Positions 32,945-41,650 are shown, counted from the first letter of the stretch. The stretch: 64,000 bases of DNA from Kitasatospora aureofaciens (GCA_000720845.1 JODU01000019.1:1-64000); one strand, 5' to 3'. Numbers and translations are program-made. Notes: generated by a model from the letters alone, not told the origin.

Positions 32945-33700
32945 TCAGCCGCTCAGGTGGGCCGTGAACGAGAACCGGTCGCCCCGGTAGAGCGTGCGCA
33001 CCCGTTCCAGCGGGCGGCCTCCGGTGTCGCGGGAGACACGGTGGATGAGCAGCATCGGGAGGGCCGGCGGGGTGCCGATGAGCAGGGCCTCGCGCGGGGT
33101 GGCGAGCACGGTCTCGATGCGTTCGTCGGCGTCCCCGAAGGCGATGCCCTGGGCGGCGAGGTGGGCGTAGAAGGACGAGTCCGGGTCGAAGGCGGTGTCC
33201 AGGTCGGGGATGCGGGCCACGGCGACGTAGGTGCTCTCCAGGCCGACCCGCTCGTCGTCGGCGAGCAGCACGCGCTCCAGGTGCCAGACCGGCTCCCCGC
33301 GCGTGAGGCCGGTCTCGGCGGCGAGCGCGTCGGGGCAGGGGAAGCGGTCCAGGGTGACGAGCGCACGCCCGGGGGTGCGCCCCTGGCGCCGGACGCCCTC
33401 GGTGTAGCTGGCCAGGGACAGCGGCTGGGCCAGCTTGGGACCGGCGACCACGGTGCCGCGCCCCTGTCGGCGGAGCTTGCCCTCGAGCACGAGTTCGCGC
33501 AGGGCCTGCCGCACGGTCTCGCGGGCGACGCCGTAACGCTCGGACAGGTCCCGCTCGGTGGGGATGGCGCTGCCCTCCCCCAGCTCGCCGACGAGCCGGT
33601 CGATCCGCGCCTTGACGGCGTAGTACTTCGGCACCCGCCCGTGCTCGGGAATCCCGGAGCGGACGGGGGCACCCGGGGCCTGGTCGTTCGGATAGTCCAC
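32945..33700 (-). CDS. GntR/UTRA transcriptional regulator of the phosphonate operon
   Basis: A regulator of about 250 residues. A winged-helix GntR domain (about 25-90; GSAIPTERDLSERYGVARETVRQAL is split over the recognition helices) is followed by a UTRA effector domain ending in YRGDRFSFTAHLSG. Start is unsure: the GTG at 33700 lacks a ribosome binding site and other GTGs lie downstream. It sits upstream of the phosphonate genes on the same strand and most likely represses them until a phosphonate or its breakdown product binds. Confidence 0.8.
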   Translation of the reverse strand: MDYPNDQAPGAPVRSGIPEHGRVPKYYAVKARIDRLVGELGEGSAIPTERDLSERYGVARETVRQALRELVLEGKLRRQGRGTVVAGPKLAQPLSLASYTEGVRRQGRTPGRALVTLDRFPCPDALAAETGLTRGEPVWHLERVLLADDERVGLESTYVAVARIPDLDTAFDPDSSFYAHLAAQGIAFGDADERIETVLATPREALLIGTPPALPMLLIHRVSRDTGGRPLERVRTLYRGDRFSFTAHLSG

Positions 33701-33759
33701 GCAGGGATGGTCGCAGACGCGGGCGACGGGACCGCCGGGACCCGGCCCTGCCGCAAATC

Positions 33760-34390
33760 GGCGGCGCCGTGGGGGCCCGGGAGCGGAACTCGGCGGGACC
33801 GGGTCCGGCATGGCCCGCCGGGGGCGGTGCCGTCGAGCCCTGGCGGGGACGGGCTGCCGAAATCGACGGTGCCGTCGGGGCCCCGGGGAGCGGGCCTCGT
33901 CGGCGCCGGGTCCGACGTGGCCCGCCGGGGGAAGGAGGGGCGGTGCCGTCGAGGCCCGGGAGAGCGGGGCTGTCCGCGGGGCGGCGGGGCAGCGCCGTCG
34001 CAGCCCGACGAAGGCCGGGAAGACGGGCTGTCCGGCCGCCCGACGAAGGCGGCGCCGTCGCGGCCCCGGAGGAGGGGACTGCCCGCCGCCCACCAAAAGC
34101 GGCGCCGTCGCGGCCCGGCGAGGGCCCGGAAGACGGGTGCCCACGCTCCGGCGGGGCAGCACCGTCGCAGCCCGACGAAGGCCGGGAAGACGGGCTGTCC
34201 GGCCGCCCGACGAAGGCGGCGCCGTCGCGGCCCCGGAGGGGGGACTGCCCGCCGCCCGACGGAGGCGGCGCCGTCGCGGCCCGGCGAGGGCCGGGAGGAC
34301 GGGACTGTCCGCACTCCGGCGGGGGCGGTGCCGTCGAGGCCCGGCAGAGGACGGGGCCGTGGGGCCCGCCGGAGACGGTGGGTGCTGTAG
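33760..34390. repeat. GC-rich minisatellite, no gene seen
   Basis: About 630 bases of degenerate tandem units (roughly 80-90 bases each) built from GGCGCCGTCGCGGCCCGG-like, GAAGACGGGCTGTCCG-like and GACTGCCCGCCGCCC-like blocks. The longest near-identical pair starts at 33991 and 34158, a period of 167 bases, covering about 100 bases. Long frames stay open on both strands because of the composition; none has a domain or a start signal. I consider it intergenic expansion between the regulator and the ROK gene. Confidence 0.75.
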
Positions 34391-34398
34391 CTCGGTGC

Positions 34399-36156
34399 TC
34401 AGCCGCCGTCGCCCCGGCCGAACAGGGGGGCCAGCAGTAGTTGGGCGGCGCCCTCCGCGACCCCGCGCGTGCCGCCAGGCGCGAGCCGTACCGGTACGGC
34501 GCCGTCGTGACCGCCCTCGCGCCGGGCGCGGGCATCGAGGACCGCGCCGACGCCGTGGACGAAGGCCTCGGGCGCGGCGGCGACGGTACGGCCGCCCAGC
34601 AGCACCAGGTCGATGTCCAGCAGCCCGGCGAGGTTCGCGGCGCCCGTGCCGAGCACTCTCGCCGCCTCCGCGAGGTCGCCGCGAGCGACGGCGGCGAGAC
34701 ACAGTGCCTCTATGCAGCCCCGGGCCCCGCAGGTGCAGGGCGGCCCGTCGAGCTGGACGACCTGGTGCCCGAACTCCCCGGCGCCGGTCCGGGCACCCCG
34801 GTGCACACCGCCGCCGAAGACGAGCCCCGCGCCGAGTCCGGTACCAAGATGCAGGTAGGCGAAGGAGCCACCGCCGCCGCCCGTCCGACCCGCCTCCTCC
34901 CCCGCGCCGCCGACCGCCAGGCCGAGCGCCGCCGCGTTGGTGTCCTTGTCGACGACGACCGGCACGCCCAGCCGCCGCTCCAGCGCGTCCCGCAGCGGGT
35001 AGCCGTCCCACTCCGGGAAGCCCGTGACCCGGTGCAGCACCCCGCGGACGTGGTCCAGCGGCCCCGGAAGCGCGACGCCGAGTCCGAGGAGGGTGGGAGC
35101 GTCGGCGAGCACACGCCCCGACGGCCGCGCGCCCTCCCCTGCGGCATGCCCCGGCCCCTCCGGGGCACGCTCTCCCGGTACCGGCGGCTCCAGCCCCGGC
35201 GCCGCGGAAGTCCGCGAACCGCCCCCGGCGGGCGAACCACCCCCGGTGGGCGAGCCGTTCCCGGTGGGCGAACCACACCCGACGGGCGAACCACCCCCGG
35301 CGGGCGAACCACCCCCGGCGGGCGAATCGCCCCCGGCGGGCGAACCGTTCCCGGTGGGCGAATCACACCCGACGGGCGAACCACCCCCGGTGGGCGAGCC
35401 GTTCCCGGTGGGCGAACCACACCCGACGGGCGAACCACCCCCGGTGGGCGAATCGCCCCCGGTGGGCGAGCCGAGACCGTCCACGGCAGCCGCCCGTGCG
35501 CCGCCCGCCGCAGCCGCCCCCGGGCCGCCCCGGCCGGGCCGCCTCACGCCCTCCTCGGCGGCCGGCGTCAGCCCCTTCTCGACGGGACCCCGCGGGCCAC
35601 CCGTGCCGGGCACCCGCAGACCATCCGCGTCAGGCGCCCCCAGACCATCCGCCCCGGACACCCGCAGGCCCTCCGCGTCAGGCACTCCCAGTCCCTCCGC
35701 CGTGAGTTCCTCAGCCGCCCGGGCCACCTCCTCCAGTACGGTCTCCGCCCCCGCGCCCAGGTCCAGCGGGGCGCGCCGCTCCGCCACCACGGTGCCGTCG
35801 AGGTCGACGAGGACCGCGCGCAGCTCGTCGCGGTCCAGGTGGACGCCGAGGGCGTGGCCCGCGCCCGGCACCAGGCGCAGTACCGTGCGCGGCTTGCCGC
35901 CGGTGGACGCGCGGCGTCCGGCCTCGGCGGCCAGGCCCTCGCCCCGGAGCCTGGCGGTGATCTTGCTGACCGCCTGCGGGGTGAGCCCGGTGCGCTCGGC
36001 GAGTTCGAGCCGGCTGATGCCCTCGCCGCCGGCGGTGCGGAGCAGGTCGAGCACCAGGGCGGTGTTGTGGCTGCGCAGGGCGAGCAGGTTGGCGCCGCCC
36101 GCCGCGCCCCGCATACCGCCGCCGGTCCCCGCGCCCCCGCCGTTGCTCCTGTTCAC
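34399..36156 (-). CDS. ROK family transcriptional repressor with a ~200-residue repeat insertion
   Basis: A 585-residue ROK (NagC/XylR-type) regulator; the family is normally about 390. The winged helix is at about 28-85 (LELAERTGLTPQAVSKI). The ROK domain starts near 100 (HALGVHLDRDELRAVLVDLDG) and resumes at about 354 (TLLGLGVALPGPLDH), with the zinc motif CTCGARGC near 474. Residues about 153-352 are an extra low-complexity segment, including five-residue repeats of the GSPTG/GSPVG/GSPAG type at 229-314. The GTG start follows GGGGGT. It is divergent from an oxidoreductase gene and probably binds the inverted repeat between them. Confidence 0.85.
   Translation of the reverse strand: MNRSNGGGAGTGGGMRGAAGGANLLALRSHNTALVLDLLRTAGGEGISRLELAERTGLTPQAVSKITARLRGEGLAAEAGRRASTGGKPRTVLRLVPGAGHALGVHLDRDELRAVLVDLDGTVVAERRAPLDLGAGAETVLEEVARAAEELTAEGLGVPDAEGLRVSGADGLGAPDADGLRVPGTGGPRGPVEKGLTPAAEEGVRRPGRGGPGAAAAGGARAAAVDGLGSPTGGDSPTGGGSPVGCGSPTGNGSPTGGGSPVGCDSPTGNGSPAGGDSPAGGGSPAGGGSPVGCGSPTGNGSPTGGGSPAGGGSRTSAAPGLEPPVPGERAPEGPGHAAGEGARPSGRVLADAPTLLGLGVALPGPLDHVRGVLHRVTGFPEWDGYPLRDALERRLGVPVVVDKDTNAAALGLAVGGAGEEAGRTGGGGGSFAYLHLGTGLGAGLVFGGGVHRGARTGAGEFGHQVVQLDGPPCTCGARGCIEALCLAAVARGDLAEAARVLGTGAANLAGLLDIDLVLLGGRTVAAAPEAFVHGVGAVLDARARREGGHDGAVPVRLAPGGTRGVAEGAAQLLLAPLFGRGDGG
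35215..35470. repeat. 15-base tandem repeat inside the ROK repressor gene
   Basis: Around seventeen tandem 15-base units, variants of GGCGAACCACCCCCG, kept in frame with the repressor and giving a five-residue Gly-Ser-Pro repeat. Higher-order blocks (GCGNGSPTGGGSPVG-like) repeat too, showing duplication in steps. In-frame length variation between strains is likely. Confidence 0.85.
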
Positions 36157-36180
36157 ACCCCCATTGTCCCCGGCGCTTGC

Positions 36181-36205
36181 ACTTTGGCAACACCGTTGCG
36201 AAAGT
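36181..36205. promoter_or_regulatory. Operator-like inverted repeat between ROK repressor and oxidoreductase genes
   Basis: ACTTTGGCAAC and GTTGCGAAAGT, separated by ACC, form an 11+11 inverted repeat with one mismatch. It occupies most of the 56-base gap between the two divergent starts, so a bound repressor would block both promoters. The local ROK protein is the obvious candidate. Confidence 0.75.
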
Positions 36206-36212
36206 AGGACGC

Positions 36213-37292
36213 ATGACTGGTACTCCTCCCGGCAATCCCCTGCGCGTCGGCCTCGTCGGCTACGGCCTCGCGGGCTCCGTCTTCCACGCCCCGCTGATCG
36301 CCGCCACCGAGGGCCTGACCCTGGACACGGTCGTCACCTCGAACCCGGAGCGGCAGCGGCAGGCCCGCGCCGAGTTCCCGGACGTACGCACCGTCGCGGG
36401 CCCGGACGAGCTGTTCGACCGGGCCGGCGAGCTGGACCTGGTCGTCGTCGCGTCCCCGAACAAGACGCACGTACCGCTCGCGACGCGGGCCCTGGAGGCC
36501 GGTCTGCCGGTCGTGGTGGACAAGCCGGTGGCGGGCACGGCGGCCGAGGCGCGTGCGCTGGCGGCACTGGCCGAGGAGCGCGGCCTACTGCTCTCCGTCT
36601 TCCAGAACCGCCGCTGGGACAACGACTTCCTCACCCTGCGCAAGCTGCTCGCCGAGGACGCGCTGGGCAAGGTGTGGCGCTTCGAGTCCCGCTTCGAGCG
36701 CTGGCGGCCCAAGCCGAAGGGCGGCTGGCGCGAGTCCGGCGACCCGGCGGAGATCGGCGGCCTCCTGTACGACCTCGGCAGCCACGTCGTCGACCAGGCC
36801 CTCGTCCTGTTCGGCCCGGCCACGCAGGTGTACGCCGAGTCCGTCGTCCGGCGGGCGGGCGCGGAGGCGGACGACGACACGTTCCTCGCGCTCACGCACG
36901 CGAACGGCGTCCGCTCCCACCTCTACGTCTCCTCCACCGCCGCCCAGCTCGGCCCCCGTTTCCGGGTGCTCGGCTCGCAGGCGGGCTACGTCAAGCACGG
37001 CCTCGACCCGCAGGAGGCGGCGCTGCGCGAGGGCAAGCGGCCGGGCCCCGGCTGGGGCGAGGAGGACGAGTCGCTGTGGGGCCGCGTCGGTGCCGGGGAC
37101 TCCCCGCTGACCGGCGGCGGGCAGGTGACGGCGACGGTCGCGGGCGACTACCCCGCGTACTACGCCGCCGTGACGAGGGCCCTGCGCGAGGGCGGCCCGA
37201 ACCCGGTGGACGCGCTGGAGGCGGCCGCCGCCCTGGACGTCCTGGAGGCGGCCCGCCGGTCCGCCCGCGACGGAGTGGTGGTGTCCCTGTGA
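36213..37292 (+). CDS. Gfo/Idh/MocA family oxidoreductase
   Basis: A 359-residue NAD(P)-dependent sugar/polyol oxidoreductase. The Rossmann motif is VGLVGYGLAGS near residue 12, the conserved lysine lies in VVDKPVAGT (about 97), and the C-terminal domain has GGLLYDLGSHVVDQ with the catalytic Asp/His pair. AGGAC five bases upstream supports the ATG at 36213 over one twelve codons earlier. Its stop overlaps the GTG of the next gene. The divergent ROK repressor suggests that the substrate is a sugar or sugar derivative. Confidence 0.88.
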   Translation: MTGTPPGNPLRVGLVGYGLAGSVFHAPLIAATEGLTLDTVVTSNPERQRQARAEFPDVRTVAGPDELFDRAGELDLVVVASPNKTHVPLATRALEAGLPVVVDKPVAGTAAEARALAALAEERGLLLSVFQNRRWDNDFLTLRKLLAEDALGKVWRFESRFERWRPKPKGGWRESGDPAEIGGLLYDLGSHVVDQALVLFGPATQVYAESVVRRAGAEADDDTFLALTHANGVRSHLYVSSTAAQLGPRFRVLGSQAGYVKHGLDPQEAALREGKRPGPGWGEEDESLWGRVGAGDSPLTGGGQVTATVAGDYPAYYAAVTRALREGGPNPVDALEAAAALDVLEAARRSARDGVVVSL

Positions 37293-37765
37293 GCACCGCA
37301 CCGACGGCACCCACCGTGGCGGAGCTGGAGGAGCAGGAGCGCCGCCTGGTCTTCCGCCGGTTCACCAACGACGACGCGTGGGCGCTGGGCTCCCTGCTCG
37401 TCGAGCTGGCCAGGGAGCGCGAGGCCCCGGTCGCCATCGACATCCACCGCGCCGGACAGCAGCTGTTCCACGCCGCGCTGCCCGGCTCGACCGCCGACAA
37501 CGACGCCTGGATCGCCCGCAAGCGCCGGGTCGTGGGGCGGTACGGCTCGGCGTCGTACCTGGTCGGCTCGCGTTTCCGGGCCAAGGGCACGACCTTCGAG
37601 GAGTCCTCGCGGCTCGACCCCGGCACGTACGCGGCGCACGGCGGCTCCTTCCCCCTCACGGTCGACGGTGTCGGCGTCGTCGGCGCGGTGACGGTCTCCG
37701 GGCTGCCGCAGGTGGAGGACCACCGGCTGGTCGTCGAGGCGCTGGAGCGGTTCCTGGGCGAGTGA
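37289..37765 (+). CDS. Heme-degrading-domain (DUF336/HbpS-like) protein
   Basis: A 158-residue protein of the DUF336/HbpS-like fold, related to YbjQ/UPF0303 proteins. The segment PVAIDIHRAGQQLFHAALPG and the later GGSFPLTVDGVGVVGAVTVSGLPQ (split by strands) are typical. Some relatives bind heme, others are of unknown role. It starts with GTG overlapping the oxidoreductase stop, so it shares the ROK-controlled operon. Confidence 0.8.
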   Translation: MSTAPTAPTVAELEEQERRLVFRRFTNDDAWALGSLLVELAREREAPVAIDIHRAGQQLFHAALPGSTADNDAWIARKRRVVGRYGSASYLVGSRFRAKGTTFEESSRLDPGTYAAHGGSFPLTVDGVGVVGAVTVSGLPQVEDHRLVVEALERFLGE

Positions 37766-37871
37766 CCCGACCGGCCCCGGGCGCGTGGTCGGGGAATCCC
37801 CGGTGGGTACCCGTGGTTGGTCAGGCAGACCCGCAGGATGATCACGGTGCCCACCGGAGGGATCGCAAGCG

Positions 37872-38744
37872 ATGAACGAGGCGACGGCTTCCCTGAAGGA
37901 ATCGGTCGGACGGTACGGCGTCTGGAGTGCACAGCTGCGCTCCGAGGACCCAAAGGGCGCGGCGGAACGCGCCGAGACCGCCGCCGAACTGGAGCGGCTC
38001 GGCTACGGCGCCCTGTGGCTCGGCGGCAACAGCGCCGCCCGGCACGCCGCCCCGCTGATCGGAGCGTCCTCGCGGATCGTGGTCGGCACCAGCATCCAGA
38101 GCATCTGGGAGCACAAGGCGTCCGAGGCGGCGGCGAGCTTCGCCGAGCTGGAGGTGTCCCACCCGGGCCGCTTCGTGCTCGGCCTCGGTGTGAGCCACGG
38201 CCCGCGCGTGGAGGGGTACCGCCGTCCGTACTCGACGATGGTCGGCTACCTGGACGAGCTGGACCGGGCCGGGATGCCCTCCGGCCACCGGGTGCTGGCC
38301 GCGCTCGGCCCGAAGATGCTGGACCTGTCCCGGGACCGGGCGGCGGGTGCCATCCCGTACCTGGTCACGCCCGAGCACACCGCGCAGGCTCGCGAGCGGC
38401 TCGGCGAGGGCGCGCTGCTGGCCCCGGAGTTCAAGGTCGTCCTCGACTCCGACCCGTCCCGCGCCCGTGCGACGGCCCGCGCCTATCTGGCCATGTACCT
38501 GAAGCTGCCGAACTACACGAAGAACTTCCTCAGCCTCGGCTTCACCGACGCCGACGTCAGCGGCGGCGGCAGCGACCGCCTCATCGACGCCGTCTTCGCC
38601 TGGGGCGACGAGGCCACGATCCGCGCCCGCATCGACGCCTTCCACGACGCGGGCGCCGATCACGTCGCCCTCCAGCTGGTGGAGGACGACATGACCCGCC
38701 TCCCGAGGGAGGGCTGGCGCACGCTCGCTTCACTGCTGACGTGA
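37872..38744 (+). CDS. LLM-class F420-dependent oxidoreductase
   Basis: A 290-residue luciferase-like (TIM barrel) flavin/F420 oxidoreductase. The family pattern YGALWLGGNSAAR, then VVGTSIQSIWEHKASEAA and FVLGLGVSHGPRVEGY, places it in the LLM group common in F420-producing actinomycetes. Substrate unknown. It stands alone between the oxidoreductase operon and a hairpin terminator. Confidence 0.87.
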   Translation: MNEATASLKESVGRYGVWSAQLRSEDPKGAAERAETAAELERLGYGALWLGGNSAARHAAPLIGASSRIVVGTSIQSIWEHKASEAAASFAELEVSHPGRFVLGLGVSHGPRVEGYRRPYSTMVGYLDELDRAGMPSGHRVLAALGPKMLDLSRDRAAGAIPYLVTPEHTAQARERLGEGALLAPEFKVVLDSDPSRARATARAYLAMYLKLPNYTKNFLSLGFTDADVSGGGSDRLIDAVFAWGDEATIRARIDAFHDAGADHVALQLVEDDMTRLPREGWRTLASLLT

Positions 38745-38750
38745 GAGAAC

Positions 38751-38767
38751 GCGCCCCGAAGGGGCGC
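38751..38767 (+). terminator. Hairpin terminator after the LLM oxidoreductase
   Basis: GCGCCCC (38751-38757) pairs with GGGGCGC (38761-38767) around GAA, seven bases after the stop codon. Confidence 0.7.
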
Positions 38768-38877
38768 GGGGCCGTGACATGAGCGGCTCCGCCGCGTGGG
38801 CGCGACCAGCCGCAGTCAGCCCGCGGCCGACAACGAACCGCACTCCCCGGCGCCCCTCCCCCGCCCCAGCGGAGCGA

Positions 38878-39735
38878 CTACGCGTTCTTCAGCTCCTGCC
38901 GCTGCCGCCCCAGTCCCTCGACCTCCAGCTCGACCACGTCCCCGGCCCGCAGGTACGGCTTCGGCTCGGGCCGCCCCATCGCCACCCCCGCCGGCGTCCC
39001 GGTGTTGATGACATCACCGGGACGCAGCACCATGAAGTGGCTGACGTACCGCACGACCTCCCCCACCGGGAAGATCTGCTCCGCGGTGGTCCCGTCCTGC
39101 TTCAGCTCGCCGTTCACCCACAGCCGCAGTGACAGCCGCTGCGGGTCGGGCACCTCGTCGGCGGTGACCAGCCACGGGCCCAGCGGGTTGAACGTCTCGC
39201 AGTTCTTGCCCTTGTCCCAGGTCCCGCCGCGCTCGATCTGGAACTCCCGCTCGGACACGTCGTGCGCGACCGCGTACCCCGCGACACAGGCGAGCCCCTC
39301 CTCCGCCGACTCCAGATAGCGCGCGGTGCGCCCGACGACGACCGCCAGCTCCACCTCCCAGTCGGTCTTGGTGGAACCGCGCGGCACGAGCACCGTGTCG
39401 TGCGGCCCGACCACCGTGTCCGGCGCCTTGAAGAAGACGACCGGCTCGGCGGGCGGCTCGGCCCCGGTCTCGCGGGCGTGGTCGTGGTAGTTCAGCCCGA
39501 TGCACACGATCTTGCCGATGCGTCCCACCGGCGGTCCGACGCGCAGGCCGGTGCCGTCCAGGGCGGGCAGCTCACCGGCCGCGGCGGCCGACCGTATCCG
39601 GTCGAACGCGCCCTGGTCGGCGAGCAGGTCGCCGTCGATGTCCGTCACGACGCCCGACAGGTCTCGCAGGGTTCCGTCGGCGTCGAGCAGCGCGGGCCGC
39701 TCCGACCCCGCCGTACCGACTCGCAACAGCTTCAT
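38878..39735 (-). CDS. Fumarylacetoacetate hydrolase family protein
   Basis: A 285-residue FAH-fold hydrolase/isomerase. The C-terminal domain starts at KIVCIGLNYHDHA (about residue 78), with metal ligands Glu/Asp in TDWEVELAVVVG (about 125) and VAHDVSERE. Members open or decarboxylate diketo acids in aromatic and sugar-acid breakdown. GGAG precedes the ATG by nine bases. No clear pathway partner is adjacent; the gene is convergent with the LLM oxidoreductase. Confidence 0.87.
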   Translation of the reverse strand: MKLLRVGTAGSERPALLDADGTLRDLSGVVTDIDGDLLADQGAFDRIRSAAAAGELPALDGTGLRVGPPVGRIGKIVCIGLNYHDHARETGAEPPAEPVVFFKAPDTVVGPHDTVLVPRGSTKTDWEVELAVVVGRTARYLESAEEGLACVAGYAVAHDVSEREFQIERGGTWDKGKNCETFNPLGPWLVTADEVPDPQRLSLRLWVNGELKQDGTTAEQIFPVGEVVRYVSHFMVLRPGDVINTGTPAGVAMGRPEPKPYLRAGDVVELEVEGLGRQRQELKNA

Positions 39736-39902
39736 GATCCCCAACTCCTCGATCGCGGGCAGCCCGCCCGACGATGCGCGACCTGGGTGCGGCAGCGACG
39801 CGACAGCCATCGGAGGACTGGTCGATCCTCCAAGGCCGGGTTCCACTCCGCAATACCCCGTTCACGTACTGGACCGTAGCCAGGCACCCGGCCGGCTCGC
39901 GC

Positions 39903-40616
39903 TCAGCGGTAGAGCACGGCCCGCTCGACCGCGCTCCACGTCGTGCTGGTGACGACGTACAGCGCGGCGGCCAGCGGCACCACGGCCACGGTGACGAGGG
40001 TGAAGAAGGACATGAACGGCATGACCCTGGTGATCGCGCCGACGCCCGGCACGGCCTCCGCGTCACCGGCGGGCAGCACCGGCCGGTCGGCCGTCGTCCG
40101 CCTGGTGAGCCGGTAGCTGAAGGTGGCGACCCCGGCGACGACCGCGAACAGCGCCACGTACACGAGCCCGGCCCCGCCGGTGAGCCCGCCGTCCCCGAAC
40201 GCGTCGGCCCACCGTCCGCCGAGCGGGGCGGCCAGGAGCCGGTGGGAGAGGAGTGCGTTGGCCTCGCCGCCGATCGTCGAACTGGAGAAGAGGTGGTAGA
40301 GCAGGAAGAACGCGGGGATCTGGCACAGGCTGGGCAGGCAGCCCGACAGCGGGGACACCTTCTCCTCGGCGTGCAGTTCGAGCACGGCCCGCTGGAGTTT
40401 CTCGGGGTTCTTCGCGTGCTTCAGGCGCAGTTCGGCGATCCGCGGCTGGAGTCGGGTGCGCGCCTTCTGCCCGCGGGCGGCGGCCCGGGAGAGCGGGTGG
40501 ACCAGGAGCCGTACGAGGGCGGTGAACAGGACGATGGCGGCGGCCGCGGCCGAGGCGCCGAACAGGGGCTGGAGCAGGTCGGCGAGGTGCTCGACCAGGC
40601 TGGCGAAAACGGACAT
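39903..40616 (-). CDS. YidC/Oxa1-like membrane insertase paralogue
   Basis: A 237-residue protein with the Oxa1/YidC core: helices at about 20-38, 105-125, 145-165 and 200-225, the basic coiled loop QKARTRLQPRIAELRLKH (about 50-66), and SGCLPSLCQIPAFFLLYHLF. It lacks the long periplasmic domain, as in Gram-positive YidC proteins. It is a second, non-essential type because the housekeeping copy normally sits near rnpA at the origin. It is downstream of a small membrane protein gene of the same strand. Confidence 0.85.
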   Translation of the reverse strand: MSVFASLVEHLADLLQPLFGASAAAAAIVLFTALVRLLVHPLSRAAARGQKARTRLQPRIAELRLKHAKNPEKLQRAVLELHAEEKVSPLSGCLPSLCQIPAFFLLYHLFSSSTIGGEANALLSHRLLAAPLGGRWADAFGDGGLTGGAGLVYVALFAVVAGVATFSYRLTRRTTADRPVLPAGDAEAVPGVGAITRVMPFMSFFTLVTVAVVPLAAALYVVTSTTWSAVERAVLYR

Positions 40617-40734
40617 GGGTGGGTGAGCCCTCCGGGGGTCTCGTCGTGCCGGTGACGGTGGCGCCGGTGAGGCCGGCGCAGGGCGGCATGACGACACGGC
40701 CCGCGCGGGGATGTGCCCTGGTGGAAGGGGTGCC

Positions 40735-41064
40735 CTACGCGGCGGTCGCCGGGAGGGCGTGTCCGGGCGCTCGGGGCCGGCGGCGGCCGGGCGCGTCGGG
40801 ATCGCGTTGGGGCAGGAAGGCCGTACGCAGGTCCCGGTCCCTGATGGCCGTACGCACCCGTGTGGGGGGCACGGCGGGCGCGCAGCGTGCGGCGATGACG
40901 GCGCACACGGCGAGCGCGGAACCGACCGCGGCGGTCGCGGCGAGCGCGACGGTGGCGGAGAGGCTGCCGACGTCGACGAGCGCGACGGGCAGGAGGACCA
41001 GCAGCAGGAGGAGGGGGCGGAGCACCGGGGCGACGGCACGGCGGTCCCGGTTCGTCGGCGGCAT
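40735..41064 (-). CDS. Small membrane protein (DUF6412-like)
   Basis: A 109-residue protein with two hydrophobic helices (PLLLLLVLLPVALVDVG and ATVALAATAAVGSALAVCAVIAA) and an Arg/Pro-rich tail. It resembles the DUF6412 proteins that accompany YidC paralogues in Streptomyces. AGGAG lies eight bases before the ATG. It presumably shares a transcript with the insertase gene downstream. Confidence 0.65.
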   Translation of the reverse strand: MPPTNRDRRAVAPVLRPLLLLLVLLPVALVDVGSLSATVALAATAAVGSALAVCAVIAARCAPAVPPTRVRTAIRDRDLRTAFLPQRDPDAPGRRRPRAPGHALPATAA

Positions 41065-41101
41065 CGGCAACTCCTCTCTCCCGCGCGCGTGTTTGTCCCA
41101 G

Positions 41102-41650
41102 TTATACAGGACGGCGTTGTGCGGGAGACGGCTCGGTCTCGATCGGCTGGAGCAGCCGACGGGGGCCGAGGAGCGCCCGGCTGACCGGGTCCGCGGGGTC
41201 GGGGTCGAGCCCCGGGCCGGGCCGCACCTCGATGTCGGGGACGGCGACGAGGGCCCCGCAGGTGGGGCAGGCACCGTAAGGGCTGAGTTCGGTGCCGCAG
41301 TCGGCGTGCCAGTAGGTGCGCATCGGCTCGCCGCCGAGCTGGTCGCGCCCCCAGATGCCGAGTGCCCGCAGGGCGGGCCACAGGGCGGTGCCGCGGTCGG
41401 TGACGACGTACTCGTCCCGGGGCGGCGACTCCTGGTATCTCCGCTTCTCCAGGATCCCCTCGGCGGTGAGCGCCTGGAGGCGGTTGGCCAGGACGGCGCG
41501 CGGGATGCCGAGGTGGACGAGGAAGTCGTTGTACCGCCGGACACCGTAGAGCGCGTCGCGGATCACCAGCAGCGTCCAGCGCTCGCCGACGACCTCCAGC
41601 GCGCGGGCGATCGAGCACTCCTGCGTCGCGTAGTCCTTGCCCAGTGCCAT
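41102..41650 (-). CDS. HxlR family transcriptional regulator
   Basis: A 182-residue winged-helix regulator with the HxlR hallmark Cys in TQECSIARALEVVGERWTLL (about residue 12) and IRDALYGVRRYNDF. A second domain of about 60 residues has a four-cysteine cluster (ADCGTELSPYGACPTCG), possibly zinc-binding. GGAGG precedes the ATG at 41650. It is divergent from an MFS exporter and most likely represses it, sensing an electrophile or toxic compound through the conserved Cys. Confidence 0.87.
   Translation of the reverse strand: MALGKDYATQECSIARALEVVGERWTLLVIRDALYGVRRYNDFLVHLGIPRAVLANRLQALTAEGILEKRRYQESPPRDEYVVTDRGTALWPALRALGIWGRDQLGGEPMRTYWHADCGTELSPYGACPTCGALVAVPDIEVRPGPGLDPDPADPVSRALLGPRRLLQPIETEPSPAQRRPV

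Noticed and set aside
32945..35278. Minus-strand frame of 777 codons joining the repeat array to the GntR gene
   Set aside because: Only its last 250 codons are a real regulator. The upstream part translates the minisatellite and the reverse phase of the ROK gene, so it is composition, not a fusion protein.
33760..35470. Repeat arrays considered as a CRISPR
   Set aside because: There are no constant repeats of about 30 bases separated by unique spacers and no cas genes. Units are degenerate and contiguous.
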